Part shown: positions 31,601 through 41,300 of the stretch, one piece after another
How the letters are laid out: every line of letters starts with the position of its first letter
Position numbering within the stretch: the stretch's first letter is position 1
DNA from: Andalucia godoyi
Lineage: Eukaryota; Discoba; Jakobea; Jakobida; Andaluciidae
DNA length: 64,000 nucleotides
Assembly: GCA_009859145.1 (NCBI GenBank)
Contig: VRVR01000041.1
Location: 1-64,000 of the forward strand
Reading direction: 5' to 3'
Notes under the pieces: model-generated
Databases searched by the model: none
What the model was told of the DNA's origin: nothing
What the model saw: the letters and a program-made list of their open reading frames with translations, nothing else
Made by a program: the position numbers and the translations under genes

Positions 31601-33903
31601 AGAAAAAGAAGCAATCTGGTGCGCAACCAGTGGATGTGACGGTCGTTAAGGAAGGGCAAGTGATGAATCAGCGTCTCTTTTTGGTGTCTGCTCCGCTTTC
31701 CGTACCCCACAGGGCTGGTGGCAGTGGCAGTGGCAGTGGCAGTGGCAGTGGCAGCGGAGACGGTGTCGATTCTGTTGCAGAACCGGTGTTATGTTCAAAA
31801 TTGCTGTGTGCGCCTGAGTGGAAGGGTTGGCTGGGTGCCCCGCAATGGCTGGAAAATCAAAAGACTTTCATAACGCTCGCGTCATCGCAAGCCTCTGAAA
31901 GTGGCTCGAGTACTTTGGCTAGTCTTTATGAAGTCGATTTTGCCTCCATGTCGATTATCAAAGAATATCCGACGTTCTCGACTCCTTACCACGTGGTGTC
32001 TGCTACGGATCGTGCTGTATTCTTCTTGTCATCTGGTACGATCTGCGGTATGGATCGCTCCGGCCGCATGCTGTTCTCCATGGACTTGAACATGGATTCG
32101 CTGAGTTCTTTGGAGACGTCCAACACAAATCACGATGCTGTGTTCATTGGATCGGACAGCAGTTTTTGTGAGTGGAGTCCCGAGTCTCAAAAGTCTGTGT
32201 CGACTGTGCGGCTCCAGGTTGTGTCGTGCAGGTGGGACTCTGCGAATACATGTGTCGTAGGCAGCTGGGACAAGGTCAAGGTGTATGATCGGCGATCCGG
32301 AAAGTTTACGTCCTCGTATTCTACCTGCGGTCAAATCCTGGACGTTCCCTTCGACGAACACACAGTTGTTGCCTGCGGAGGAGACTATTCTGGCTTGCAG
32401 CTGTTTGATCGGAGAATGAACAAGCTGCGTGAAAGCGTGGGACAGCTTACCGCTTGCAAGGGGTGGTACGACTCGTACCGTGCGGTAATTGGTGCTCAAG
32501 ATGGTCGGATCATTTACTACGATTGCAATTCGTCTGCGCGCTGGAAGCCAATCATCGAGGTTGCTGCCGACTCTTGGGTGTGGGGCCTGTCAGTGCACTC
32601 GGAATCGAAAACGGTGTTTGCGCAATCGGAGTCTTTGTATCAACTGGACTTCTCGGAATATCCGAATGCGGTGTTTCAACGTCCTGCCGATTTCGCGTTT
32701 CCGGATTTTGACGTCCTGGCCTCAATGGACAAGGTGAAGCGCACCATTGGAAAGCACGCAAGCACAGGGCGTGCCGAGAAGCTAGTCGCGGACCTAAAGG
32801 CGCTATTTGCAAGTGGAAAGGAGATTTACGAAGAGGCGTACTGCGATTCCGTCGTGGCGGCTCTGGAAAAGGACCACGTCCATGTACTCACAGCGCTGTC
32901 CGTCGAGTTTCCAGTCGACTTCTCACCTTCCAGTATTCTGGAAGCGCACTTTGCGAACTGGAATCCGAAAACGAGTCTGCTGGCCTATGCTGTGACTGTG
33001 AAGGCACGTAAGTGCGTTCCGTTTCTGCTAGCCCACGGTGCGCGATACGTGAACCGTGAAGCGATCGAGCCACCAGCAGACCGCGATGCTGCGCCTCGAC
33101 GCCTGCTCTCGTCCCGCAGCACATGCAATCCGCTGCTACTGGTTGCAAAGGAACTTGGCATGTTGTGGGAGCATCGCAGTGAGTGGGTGGAAATTATGTG
33201 GGGTCTATGGAAGGTAGCGGGCTGCCCTCTGTCTTCTGTTGAAGTCATGTTTGGGAGATCTTTGAGCATTTTATCGTTCCTCTCACTTGGACTGGGAGCG
33301 GAGCAGCGGCTACTGGATCTTGTCCTAGCATTATTGGATGCGGACGATGTCCCTGTTACTGTTGACACGCTTTGTCGTTACTGCAATTCAGCGTCTCTTG
33401 ACATTTTTCAGAAGATTGTCGAGAAGCTCGGAGGCGTCGACGCGACGAAGTCCAAGATTGCCTCTCCATGCGATTTGTTCATTCCTGCTTTAACTCAGCA
33501 CGACTGGAGCATGGTTCAATTTCTTTGCAAGGACTTTGGGCTTGATCGTGATGCTTTCTATCAGTATCGCCCGGGAGAAGCAGATGGGTACTACTTGCTA
33601 ACAGTTGCTGTGAACAACGTGGATGCTCTGAAGGATATGTTGGATCCGTCATACGCCGGAAAGCCTGCGAACCCGAATGTCCACCGAAACGGATACACCG
33701 CGCTGCATGCTGCCGTGAATGTTCGCAATCTGGATTGTGTGAAGTGTCTGCTGCGCCATCCAGGAATCGATCTGACCGTTGTGAATGCGCAAGGCAACAC
33801 CGCGCTGCAACTCGCACGCGCACTTCCAAACGATGCAAATGCCTCCGAGATTCTCGCGGCACTGCAGAACGCATACAAGGAAAAGTGTCTCCCAACAGAC
33901 TGA
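28669..33903 (+). CDS. giant LRR / beta-propeller / ankyrin protein
   Basis: 1744 residues from ATG 28669, after a TATA-like gtatatac about 30 bases upstream. Residues about 90-900 hold degenerate leucine-rich repeats of the RNI/F-box type (SLEVLFVTSADEG, LEFLALWSSGF, LQELFLQSSAIPPSFLQQLSHLKK) but no F-box. A Gly-Ser linker (GSGSGSGSGSG, about residue 1020) leads to a WD40-like propeller (about 1030-1340: VVGSWDKVKVYDRRSGKF, ACGGDYSGLQLFDRRMNKL). The last 400 residues are helical and finish with ankyrin repeats (NGYTALHAAVNVRNLDCVKCLLRHPG, NAQGNTALQLARAL). It is probably a large cytosolic scaffold or recognition protein. I know no family with this exact order. Confidence 0.8.
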   Translation: MLRKPVLFEDLVDSPLWGSSSGVFRVNHYGTDQASLDQSLASLSLDDPIWALDFASPTAVPSREDQEMHVRSLFCVEPRYDYERNGAAEVEHPTVLERFLASVKSRFPCITAIRFSNRVYLDNQTLSFVLREFECLRYVSLRDCSFGQGYFAKIYAKPRNLEIIDLSGFMCEEQRDEYWPDSDDESDGASVHTNSDDDDEEGGLYSEQFGTNIVAAFAKACSGCASVKQFYITNLWCGLADDALTAIAQSCPSLEVLFVTSADEGAARGHLGVTDAGIHDIADNCCHLKSLLVAHSTIHGSCIKDLFESCPKLEFLALWSSGFTVYDSEPGCEKAQLLKPAFTSSSYPSMRNLNLYVGGGITARFLARVLDKCPNLERILVFSHSLSLEDVPSFSQLCNLQELFLQSSAIPPSFLQQLSHLKKLQQVIIAPMSDASKVPTPAPALLEDAYIELLTNGSACLAAFNVSNSVLTPLFWKALEAKGDMKSLHCWNCKIDEDSAAALESCALAGISIVISTPRVDLLPGNWKFLAAKMRNLKFQPACSPSVISASTYGVPLVRTAESLPTSYDFVSYNHEIQQVKNLLYHLREKLKPSEKLAISFRFQPGLSGVLGSDEDGGMFLFDDHKLEAFLSEACDALSPHEVVCCCAFKFRGCVFTSKAVQLITECCSKLRSASQSVVEIGFPYCELTNAALSAIQGLLSAYENVSKLSLECNAFSDESMSKFITRVASSAESSGLKLLQIGGPQISDQSFLAFVHAVEAGHSLSLSLFQPQLSDAVLEQSLPRLMKASVEFTITAPALASPVIRDIIRSFKEAQDAGLLSPFRVRVFVLPLHENDAFNSLGKEALCFDDIEQVNSGMIPLHISLQAPHFATLVQLLELPFSEWPATPKQIEDGSFLVSRATKKVQLPLASVHDGASNAPGMTGIQSGLQQPPLLGGFIFEIQPGLSFPGAEPKAAPSACATSLGGNMVADETRKSKKKKQSGAQPVDVTVVKEGQVMNQRLFLVSAPLSVPHRAGGSGSGSGSGSGSGDGVDSVAEPVLCSKLLCAPEWKGWLGAPQWLENQKTFITLASSQASESGSSTLASLYEVDFASMSIIKEYPTFSTPYHVVSATDRAVFFLSSGTICGMDRSGRMLFSMDLNMDSLSSLETSNTNHDAVFIGSDSSFCEWSPESQKSVSTVRLQVVSCRWDSANTCVVGSWDKVKVYDRRSGKFTSSYSTCGQILDVPFDEHTVVACGGDYSGLQLFDRRMNKLRESVGQLTACKGWYDSYRAVIGAQDGRIIYYDCNSSARWKPIIEVAADSWVWGLSVHSESKTVFAQSESLYQLDFSEYPNAVFQRPADFAFPDFDVLASMDKVKRTIGKHASTGRAEKLVADLKALFASGKEIYEEAYCDSVVAALEKDHVHVLTALSVEFPVDFSPSSILEAHFANWNPKTSLLAYAVTVKARKCVPFLLAHGARYVNREAIEPPADRDAAPRRLLSSRSTCNPLLLVAKELGMLWEHRSEWVEIMWGLWKVAGCPLSSVEVMFGRSLSILSFLSLGLGAEQRLLDLVLALLDADDVPVTVDTLCRYCNSASLDIFQKIVEKLGGVDATKSKIASPCDLFIPALTQHDWSMVQFLCKDFGLDRDAFYQYRPGEADGYYLLTVAVNNVDALKDMLDPSYAGKPANPNVHRNGYTALHAAVNVRNLDCVKCLLRHPGIDLTVVNAQGNTALQLARALPNDANASEILAALQNAYKEKCLPTD
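31718..31756 (+). repeat. in-frame GGCAGT hexanucleotide repeat (Gly-Ser linker)
   Basis: Six near-perfect ggcagt units encode the Gly-Ser linker between the LRR and propeller parts of the large scaffold gene. Repeat-length changes would alter the linker without breaking the frame. Confidence 0.9.
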
Positions 33904-34264
33904 GGCGTATTAATAAATAAGCCCACGGACCACTGCTCTGGTCTTCCCCAGCAGCCCGGAAGGGTCCCCGCCAGCTCTATGCTGCTTCCAATTTTTTTGT
34001 TAATCCAGCGGTCGTAGGCGCCCCTGATATCGCGCTCTCCTTTGCTTACCGTTCTTCTGTCTCGATGGGAAATGCTGCTTCTTCTTTTCAAATTGGTTTT
34101 GTTTTTCAGTGATTTATGTAAATGCAGCAGGTCTCTCTTTTTATCCTAGGACCATCCTGGTTTTTTTGGTGATCGCGTATCTTTCCTCCTCGCGAGAAAA
34201 GAAAGATTAATTTTTTTTATTTTAAAGAAAAAAGAAAAAAAAAACACCGAAAGCTTGATAATCA
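33904..34264. other. intergenic, no gene seen
   Basis: AATAAATAA directly after the stop of the large scaffold gene may be its poly(A) signal. The rest is unstructured, ending in an A/T-rich stretch (34205-34248) just before the mitochondrial carrier start. A 13-base string cagcggtcgtagg at about 34006 recurs just after the RecQ gene (41638), which is probably chance. Confidence 0.5.
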
Positions 34265-35188
34265 ATGAGTCGGCCAGCAGTCAGCGAGAAACCGCAGCTC
34301 GATTCTGGAGAGTTAAAGTCTGTAACGGCTGCAGTCGTCCGATTTGGGCTTGGAGTGACTGCAGCCGTTGCAGGAGTTACAGCTGTCTATCCGTTTGATA
34401 CGATAAAGACGAAATTGCAAAACGAGCGCAAGGTGAAAGCCGATGCGGCAGCTTCGGGTCCGCGATACAATGGGCTTGTTTCGTGCGGGAAGTATGTGAT
34501 GCAGCATGAAGGTGTCCGGGGTTTTTACAGAGGTCTTGGGGCGCAGGCGTCTGGGAAAGGGCTTGAGAAGGGATTCCAGCTGTTTTTCGTGGATATGCTT
34601 CGGCAGGCGATTACGGGACCACCCTCCAAGTCGAACTACTCGATTGGCACCGAGCTCTTTGCGGGTGCAGTGGCCGGAGCTATTCAGGTCGTAACGACAA
34701 ATCCGTTTGAACTTGTCAAGGTCCGCATTCAGACGTCGCAAAAGTCCACGCTAGAGGTGCTGCGAGACGTTGGGTTCAAAGGCCTCTTTTCAAAAGGACT
34801 CTCGGCGTGCTTGGTCAGAGATGTTGCCTTCGCGTCTCTGTATTTTGGTATTTATGCACAATACAAGGTTTCTGTATTTGGGACTCCGCGAGTGAGCAAC
34901 GCCGAAATGTCGCTTCCCCATCTGTTCGTTGGCGGCTCGCTTGCAGGATGCATCAGCGCGTGGGTGACCACTCCAGCGGACGTCATCAAGACTCGGATGC
35001 AGGCCGAACAAAAGGGAATCAGCGAATACAAAACACTTGTCGGCAGCGCAGCAAGAATCCTCCGAGAAGAAGGGTTTACAACGTTCTTTCGAGGCGCGGT
35101 CCCAAGAATGCTGCGGTCCGCCCCGCAGTACGGAGTCATGCTCCTGACCTACGATTGGCTGCAAGGGATTGTGCAAGGGAAGCAATAA
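34265..35188 (+). CDS. mitochondrial carrier (SLC25), aspartate/glutamate-carrier-like
   Basis: 307 residues with three tandem carrier repeats. The signature Px[DE]xxK occurs three times: PFDTIK (43-48), PFELVK (147-152) and PADVIK (237-242). The second repeat carries RDVAFASLYF, and the third has TTPADVIKTRMQ and RSAPQYGVMLLTYDWLQ. These are close to the wording of the glutamate and aspartate/glutamate carriers (SLC25A12/13/18/22). The EF-hand regulatory region of true AGCs is absent, so it is closer in form to the short glutamate carriers. It should sit in the inner mitochondrial membrane. The stop overlaps a CAATAAA that could be the poly(A) signal. Substrate is inferred, not shown. Confidence 0.88.
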   Translation: MSRPAVSEKPQLDSGELKSVTAAVVRFGLGVTAAVAGVTAVYPFDTIKTKLQNERKVKADAAASGPRYNGLVSCGKYVMQHEGVRGFYRGLGAQASGKGLEKGFQLFFVDMLRQAITGPPSKSNYSIGTELFAGAVAGAIQVVTTNPFELVKVRIQTSQKSTLEVLRDVGFKGLFSKGLSACLVRDVAFASLYFGIYAQYKVSVFGTPRVSNAEMSLPHLFVGGSLAGCISAWVTTPADVIKTRMQAEQKGISEYKTLVGSAARILREEGFTTFFRGAVPRMLRSAPQYGVMLLTYDWLQGIVQGKQ

Positions 35189-35244
35189 AACTAAATAATA
35201 ATTAAGTAGAGAAGCATCAAAACAAACCAGAAAATCAAAACGGT

Positions 35245-37950
35245 TTAGGATGCTTGCAATCCGTCCAGTGCGCCAGCAAGCCACAGCTCAAGCGCGGAAA
35301 CCCAATCATCGCGAGTCTTGCTCGAGGATGCTTCCAAATCAAGCGGCCGAGCAGCACTCACAACAGAAAAACAAACGTCTTCTCGCAAGCCACCCTTTTT
35401 CTTGCTTGCTTTCTTTTGGAGGACTTCGGTTTTCAATCCAGAAGAAACGCCGGTGACTTCCGCTCGAAGAATGACTTCCTTTTTCACTTTTGGGTTTCGT
35501 GCATCCTTTTCCGAATCGGCCCATGAAATACCAGAACCATCCGATAGAACGAAAACAAAACGCGATCCATCGGAACCGTTTCGAGCATGCTTGACAAACA
35601 AGGACCCATTCACCATCATCTTCCAAAACGCGACTTTCACTGCAAGTGCCTCCGCAGCAGCCGCCTTCTCCTTCTCCTTCTCCTTCTCCAGGGCTTCCTG
35701 CTGTGCAATATGAGCCGCCTTTTGCTCTTCCGCATCCGCAGCGACCTCTTCATCCTCGTTCTCCAGCCGCTGCTGATGCTTTGATCGCTCTCCAGCAGGA
35801 CTCTTGGCATCTGTCGAAAGACTGTCCTCGTCCTCCTCTCCGTCAACATCAAACTCATCGTGGATTTCGGCAGTCATGGCAGAATCGGAATAATCATCTG
35901 CTGTTGTCTCATCCATCAACCTCCGATCGGAGTCTGCGGAATGGTCATCTGAAAGCGACTGGAGTTCCGGAGAATCCTGCCCGCTAACAGTACGCTCATG
36001 TTGATGATGATGATGCTGGAAAGTAGCCGCAGCATCTGGGAAGAGAACCGCTTGCGAGATACCCGAGGACCCATTGTCTACCGAAGACCCGTGAGACCGC
36101 GCATTTTGTACAGATGCCCGGTTCTCTGCGGAACCTAGAGAAGTATCCTCAATCGTCCTATCCTGAGCACTGTCTTTTCTTTCCAAGACGGCCTCCCTTG
36201 CTCCATTGTCGGCGGTCGTTCGGACGCCTTGATTCCTATCATCATCATCATCATCAACAATAACGCAACTGCCGTGAACTACAACCACATCATCAACAGC
36301 AGTACCATCGACAAAACCACTACCATTGTTGCTGCTGTTGCATTGATTATCATCAACAATCACGTCCACAATGTCATCTTCGATATCAACATCGTCGTCC
36401 GTATGCGACCCCGTATCTTCCACTGCACTTGGATGGACGACAGCCGCCACCGGACTGACGAGCCCCAGGTTTGGATGATGCCCGGCAAGGTTGTTTTCGT
36501 CATTTGGATGTTCCTCGTTGTACCGCTCCTCGGCTTCCTCCATCTTATCCAATTCGTCATCCACATCTGTCGTTTCATCGGCATCTTCTCCATCGTCCAG
36601 GTTCTCAAGCCCGTCGCCGTCCTCATCGTCTTCATCGTCATCGTCATCGTGGATGATGAAATCGTCAGCAACATCTGCATCTTCATCCTCACTTGCGTCC
36701 GCGAACTCCTCTTCGCTCTGGACAATCTCCTTCACAAACACGCGGTCGGAGAAGCTTACGGTGCGCTTTCGCTTTGCAGGAGTATTGAGGTGGTCCACTG
36801 CATCATCCGGTACGGCCGCAAACAACTCGACAATAGGATGCACAACGACGTCGGGCAACACATACAGTTTTGCTTCGTGCTCTAGCACATCCGCTGGCGC
36901 AGCTTCCGGTTGCGGTAGAGAATACATTGAAGTGTTGTTGGAAGACTCCAGTATCCTTGCAACTGCTCGATCAAGCTCTGCCGCGGCAGCATCGCAAGCA
37001 ATCTGTTTCTGAGCAACAGTCGCCAACAAGTCGGCCTCCAGTTTTTCCGCGTGCTGATTGATTGCATCTCGCACGAAGGTTTCTCTGAGATCAGCTTCCA
37101 CTTTCAGCCTCAACACCAGATCCTTCCTGTCCGCCTTCTTTGCGCTCTTCTTCAGCTCGTTCAGCTCCGTGCTGAGAGACTCGATAAGCAAGCTGTACAA
37201 GCTATTCTTCATGTCCTCTGTGATCGACACCACCTTCTTCGCCACGACAGCCTCGGCATGGACACGCGTTGAGGACTTTAGAGAAGACATGTACAATCCA
37301 AGACTCGAGACGGTCTGCTCCAGCTGTGTTTCCTGCATTAAAATTCGCTCCTTGATCGCCGACACAAACACGTCGTGTCGGTTCTTCTCTTCCCTGGTGA
37401 TCTTCTCTGTCGTCTCCCTTTCTGCATTGAGTTGGACCATTTCCGATTGCAACTTGGCGTTATGCAACTCCAAGTCCTCAATTTGCGACCGCAGAGAAGA
37501 CGCTTCCTTTGAAAGCTTGGTCTCCTCGGTAGAAAACGCCCTTTGCGACTCCTCCAATTTCCTCTTCAACCCATCCGATTCCTGGACGATGAAATCCCGC
37601 TGCAACCTTGCCTTTTCAAGCGCTGCCTTGGCCTCGCCCACCTGCTTCTGAATGGCCTCGATCTCTGCAGCCTCTTCCTTCCGATGCATTTCCGACGTCT
37701 TCACCAGCTCATTCCGAACTGCCGTAAGTTTCGCCGTCTTCTCTCGACTCTGGGACACATCCGCTTGCACCAGCTGCAGATCCGACTGCACACCCTCCAG
37801 CTTCGCCTGCTCCTGAGACAGCTGAAACTCAAGCTCGGACAATTCGCTCTGAAGATCCGATTGAGCGCTCTTCAGGGTCGGAATCACCAACGATTCCAAT
37901 TCTAGAATCCGTGCATTCAGCTCCGGAACACTGCTTCCCACCATCGCCAT
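35245..37950 (-). CDS. coiled-coil protein with acidic centre and C-terminal PH-like domain
   Basis: 901 residues from ATG 37950. Residues 1 to about 330 form a long coiled coil (LQSELSELEFQLSQEQAKLE and onward). Residues about 400-720 are acidic and disordered, with runs of Asp and Glu (DDDDDEDDEDGDG). A KEKEKEKAAAAEAL helix then leads to a C-terminal domain from about residue 775: FWKMMVNGSLFVKHARNGSD, RFVFVLSDGSGISWADSE, VTGVSSGL and a final DDWVSALELWLAG helix. This is the strand order and closing helix of a pleckstrin-homology domain, close to those preceding RCC1/FYVE proteins in plants. A membrane or phosphoinositide link is likely. The 3' ends of this gene and the carrier face each other 56 bases apart. 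Confidence 0.72.
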   Translation of the reverse strand: MAMVGSSVPELNARILELESLVIPTLKSAQSDLQSELSELEFQLSQEQAKLEGVQSDLQLVQADVSQSREKTAKLTAVRNELVKTSEMHRKEEAAEIEAIQKQVGEAKAALEKARLQRDFIVQESDGLKRKLEESQRAFSTEETKLSKEASSLRSQIEDLELHNAKLQSEMVQLNAERETTEKITREEKNRHDVFVSAIKERILMQETQLEQTVSSLGLYMSSLKSSTRVHAEAVVAKKVVSITEDMKNSLYSLLIESLSTELNELKKSAKKADRKDLVLRLKVEADLRETFVRDAINQHAEKLEADLLATVAQKQIACDAAAAELDRAVARILESSNNTSMYSLPQPEAAPADVLEHEAKLYVLPDVVVHPIVELFAAVPDDAVDHLNTPAKRKRTVSFSDRVFVKEIVQSEEEFADASEDEDADVADDFIIHDDDDDEDDEDGDGLENLDDGEDADETTDVDDELDKMEEAEERYNEEHPNDENNLAGHHPNLGLVSPVAAVVHPSAVEDTGSHTDDDVDIEDDIVDVIVDDNQCNSSNNGSGFVDGTAVDDVVVVHGSCVIVDDDDDDRNQGVRTTADNGAREAVLERKDSAQDRTIEDTSLGSAENRASVQNARSHGSSVDNGSSGISQAVLFPDAAATFQHHHHQHERTVSGQDSPELQSLSDDHSADSDRRLMDETTADDYSDSAMTAEIHDEFDVDGEEDEDSLSTDAKSPAGERSKHQQRLENEDEEVAADAEEQKAAHIAQQEALEKEKEKEKAAAAEALAVKVAFWKMMVNGSLFVKHARNGSDGSRFVFVLSDGSGISWADSEKDARNPKVKKEVILRAEVTGVSSGLKTEVLQKKASKKKGGLREDVCFSVVSAARPLDLEASSSKTRDDWVSALELWLAGALDGLQAS

Positions 37951-38316
37951 CTCAACTAACCAGCCTCTGTGCGTGGTGTGTGTGTGTGTGTGTGTACTAT
38001 GTAATATAATAAACGATAGGAACGCCTACAAAGAGAAACGCAATACCAAAAAAAGATTGGTCGTTGGTGGAGCTTGAATTGCACGCTACGGATTGCATGA
38101 TATGCAGCAGCGGGGGAATTATTCCCGCCTTTTTGTATTACAGTAGATTCGGCGGATCGTCATCGCAATTTTTGTTGGGTTTCGTTTTCTCTTTGCGCTT
38201 TCCTTATTTCCTGCACGTAAGTATGCATGAATTGGGAATTGGCTGGGGAAGAGGGGTTGTGGGTGTTTTTTTTTTTGTTTTTTTGTTTTTTGAAGTAATT
38301 TATCTTGTTTTTGTAG
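37951..38316. promoter_or_regulatory. divergent promoter region with a likely 5' intron of the RecQ gene
   Basis: Holds a TG microsatellite at 37974-37996 and a strong donor GTAAGTATG at 38217. An acceptor (ttttgtag) ends at 38316, the base before the RecQ ATG. The implied intron is exactly 100 bases. The exon upstream is open in the same frame back to an ATG at 38064, so the RecQ protein could be 51 residues longer; equally the exon may be pure 5' UTR. Confidence 0.55.
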
Positions 38317-41300
38317 ATGGGGCTTCTTGATAAACTTGTATGTAAGACAGCTGGTGGTGCTTCCGTCAATGCACCAATCAAGCGATCTTCTTCGTGGTTT
38401 TGCGACGAAGATGGTGACGAATCGTTGTCGAAAGCCCCGAAAACAGCGCTAAAGCCGGATGTTTCTGTCGCAAAGGTCGTCGCAGCTGCTGCAGCCCCTG
38501 GCCACAACGACGCTCCTAAATCCACAAGTCTGGGTCTTTCCGATTCTGTGAAGCAGATTCTGAGAAGAGCGTCTGCAACGACAGGCGCGCAAGCCGAGAC
38601 TTGCAGCACACGGACACCGAACTCGTCGCAGCCTTTGGCCGTTTCGTTTGACGAGTCTCTCCGGTCGTTTGTGTCACAGCTGCAATCACAGACTCTTCGA
38701 AAAGACGCGGGAGGAAATGTTGCGATCCGGTATTCCGCGGATGAGTGGAAAGGAGCAGCGGCTGCGGCGGCGGCTGCAGAGTGTCGCGGGGAACTGGGGG
38801 GAGAAGATGATAAGGACAATAAGGACGTAGCAAGGACGTCCAAAAAGGGTGCATCTCGAAAGAAGGATTCCAAGAATGAACTAGGAGAAGACATGGCACA
38901 ATTGTCGAAAATTGAGTATGATTTTCGGGCTCGGCAGAATTCGGTTTCTGCACTGCAGAATGCCCGGTTTACGCTGAACACACTTGGATCCGAGTCTGTG
39001 GACCACGTTGCGTCGGCGATTCTCAAGAATCAGCACAAGAGCGGGGGCAGAGTTGCGTCGTTCAAGCGGCTGAAATTGAAATCCAAGAAGAAAGGTGGCT
39101 TCAATTCGTATGGTTCGAAATGGATGGGCAAGAACCGAGTGTACAAATTCTCTCGAGTGTCGTCTGCGAAGCCCATGGCATCTCGTCTGGAGGCACGAGA
39201 GCTGGATGAAGATACGATGTTGGCAGAGTCCACCGTGGACATTGGGATTCCGAAAGCGAAGAATAAGAAGAATCAAAAGGCTGGAAAGAAGACCCGAAAC
39301 ACGTTCGATTTCGTCGGCAGCGAAAGTGAGAACGACAGTGAAGATGGTGGTGACGGTGACGGCGACGAACTGCAGAAGGAGAACGACGAAGAGTTGGAAG
39401 AGACGCTTTCCAAAGTTGTCGAAGCGTTCCATCAAGCATTTTTGAGAAAAGATCATGCTGCCATCGATGCTTGGATTTCCGAGAATCTGCTGCATGTTTG
39501 CCGGGAACTGTTTGGCATTGACGAATTTCGTGAGGGGCAGTACGAGTCGTTTTTCGAATTACTGCACGGGCGCTCTGTGCTTTCGGTGCTGCCAACGGGC
39601 CAGGGAAAGTCGCTGCTGTTTCAAATTGCCAGTGTGCTCCTCCCGTCTTTGGTGATCGTCATCAGTCCTCTTATTTCGCTGCTGCAGGATCAAGAAGAAA
39701 AGCTTCCTCCGTTCATTGATGGTGTCTTCTTTTTTGGAGAGCTGGTTCGAAAACAACGAAAAGCTCTCTTCGATCACATTCTCGATAACTGTGCGAGTTC
39801 TTCCATGTCACCAACGGTGGTTTTCTTGTCTCCAGAACGGTTTGTCAGTGGAGAATTTCAGAATTTGCTGAAGCAGGCGTCCGGCCACATGAGCAACTTG
39901 CTCGTGTGCATCGATGAAGCCCACTGCATTTCAGAATGGTCGCACAACTTTAGGTCGTCGTATTTGCGACTAGGCTCGGCTGTGACGGCTGTCAAGAAAT
40001 CGTTTGAGTGCGTCCAAATATTGGCACTGACTGGATCGGCTACTGTGCGCGCGCAGCAGTCCATCAAAAACGTACTGTTCCCCAGCCATCCGGAAGAATG
40101 CGCTGTTGTTTCATGTGCGCAGTCTGTTCGAGACAATGCGGTTATTCGGATTTACCTGACCGAGGACAAGCGAAAAGCTCTTGACAAGTTGTTTTTGGAA
40201 AAGGAATCGGAACTGCATGGACTGACGTCCGTCATGGTGTACGTGAGTTTTCAACACGAAGCTGATTCGATTGCGGCAATTTTGAGGTCCAGCGGAATAC
40301 GCTCGGACTCGTATCATGCTGGCAAAACATCTGCGGCTCGGAACCGTGTTCAGGAGAATTTCATGTCTGGAAAACTGCACGTCGTGGTCTGCACCGTTGC
40401 ATTTGGAATGGGAATTCACAAAGAGGACGTTCGCGCTGTTGTCCACTATGGACTCCCTCGCTCCTTGGAAGGGTATGTTCAGGAATCCGGGCGGGGAGGC
40501 CGGGATGGCAAGCCGTACTTCTCCATTGTCATTTTTGAGAAGAAGGACTTTGGATTGTTACGAAGTCTGTGTTTTTCTTCTGCTGTGGATCTCAGACAAG
40601 TCCAGCAGCTATTTTTCCACATTCCGAAACTCGCTGCGTTTGACGGTCAGTACATCGTGGATATAATGGACGTCGAAAAGCAGCTTGCGCTTCCGCGGTA
40701 TTCTGTGGACACAATGCTGGCATATGCGTGCATGGAAGCTCCTGAATACTTTCGCGACCCCATCTTTGAGACCGTCTCCTATGATGTATCGTTTCGATCC
40801 GCAGCGCCAGAAGCGTTGGCATCCACGTTCCGGGTTGCAGCTGGCATTGCGGCCACGTCGCAGTGCAGATATGGAACGTACAACACCCGGGCGTTGGAAG
40901 TCTGCAAGCATCAGAAGATGCCATTCGACGAGTTCTTGTTCGAACTGGAGAGCATGTCTGAAGCAGGAAACTGCTATTTGAAACGTGCTTCATCTGGATG
41001 CATCGTCACGTTCAAGTGCTCGGGCAAAGTCTCTGCGCAGATGGCACGCGTGGCAGAAACTGTGCACCAGAGGATATCCGCTATCGAGACGTCTTCAGTC
41101 CACCGACTGCAAGCAATATATTCACTGATGAGCAAATTTGCGAACCGCGAGGAAGACGTATCGGCGCAATTCCAATCGGCGCTCAATGACTACTTTACGC
41201 TCGAAGCTCAATTGCAGAGTGTCGAGATGGATGAGCACATTGGAGAAACCGCGCTTCTCATTACAGACATCAAGGCTGTGCTTCATCAGATGCCGCGCGA

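Noticed and set aside
36229..36885. Ile/Val-rich plus-strand frame antisense to the acidic part of the PH protein
   Set aside because: It is the mirror of GAT/GAC aspartate codons on the minus strand.
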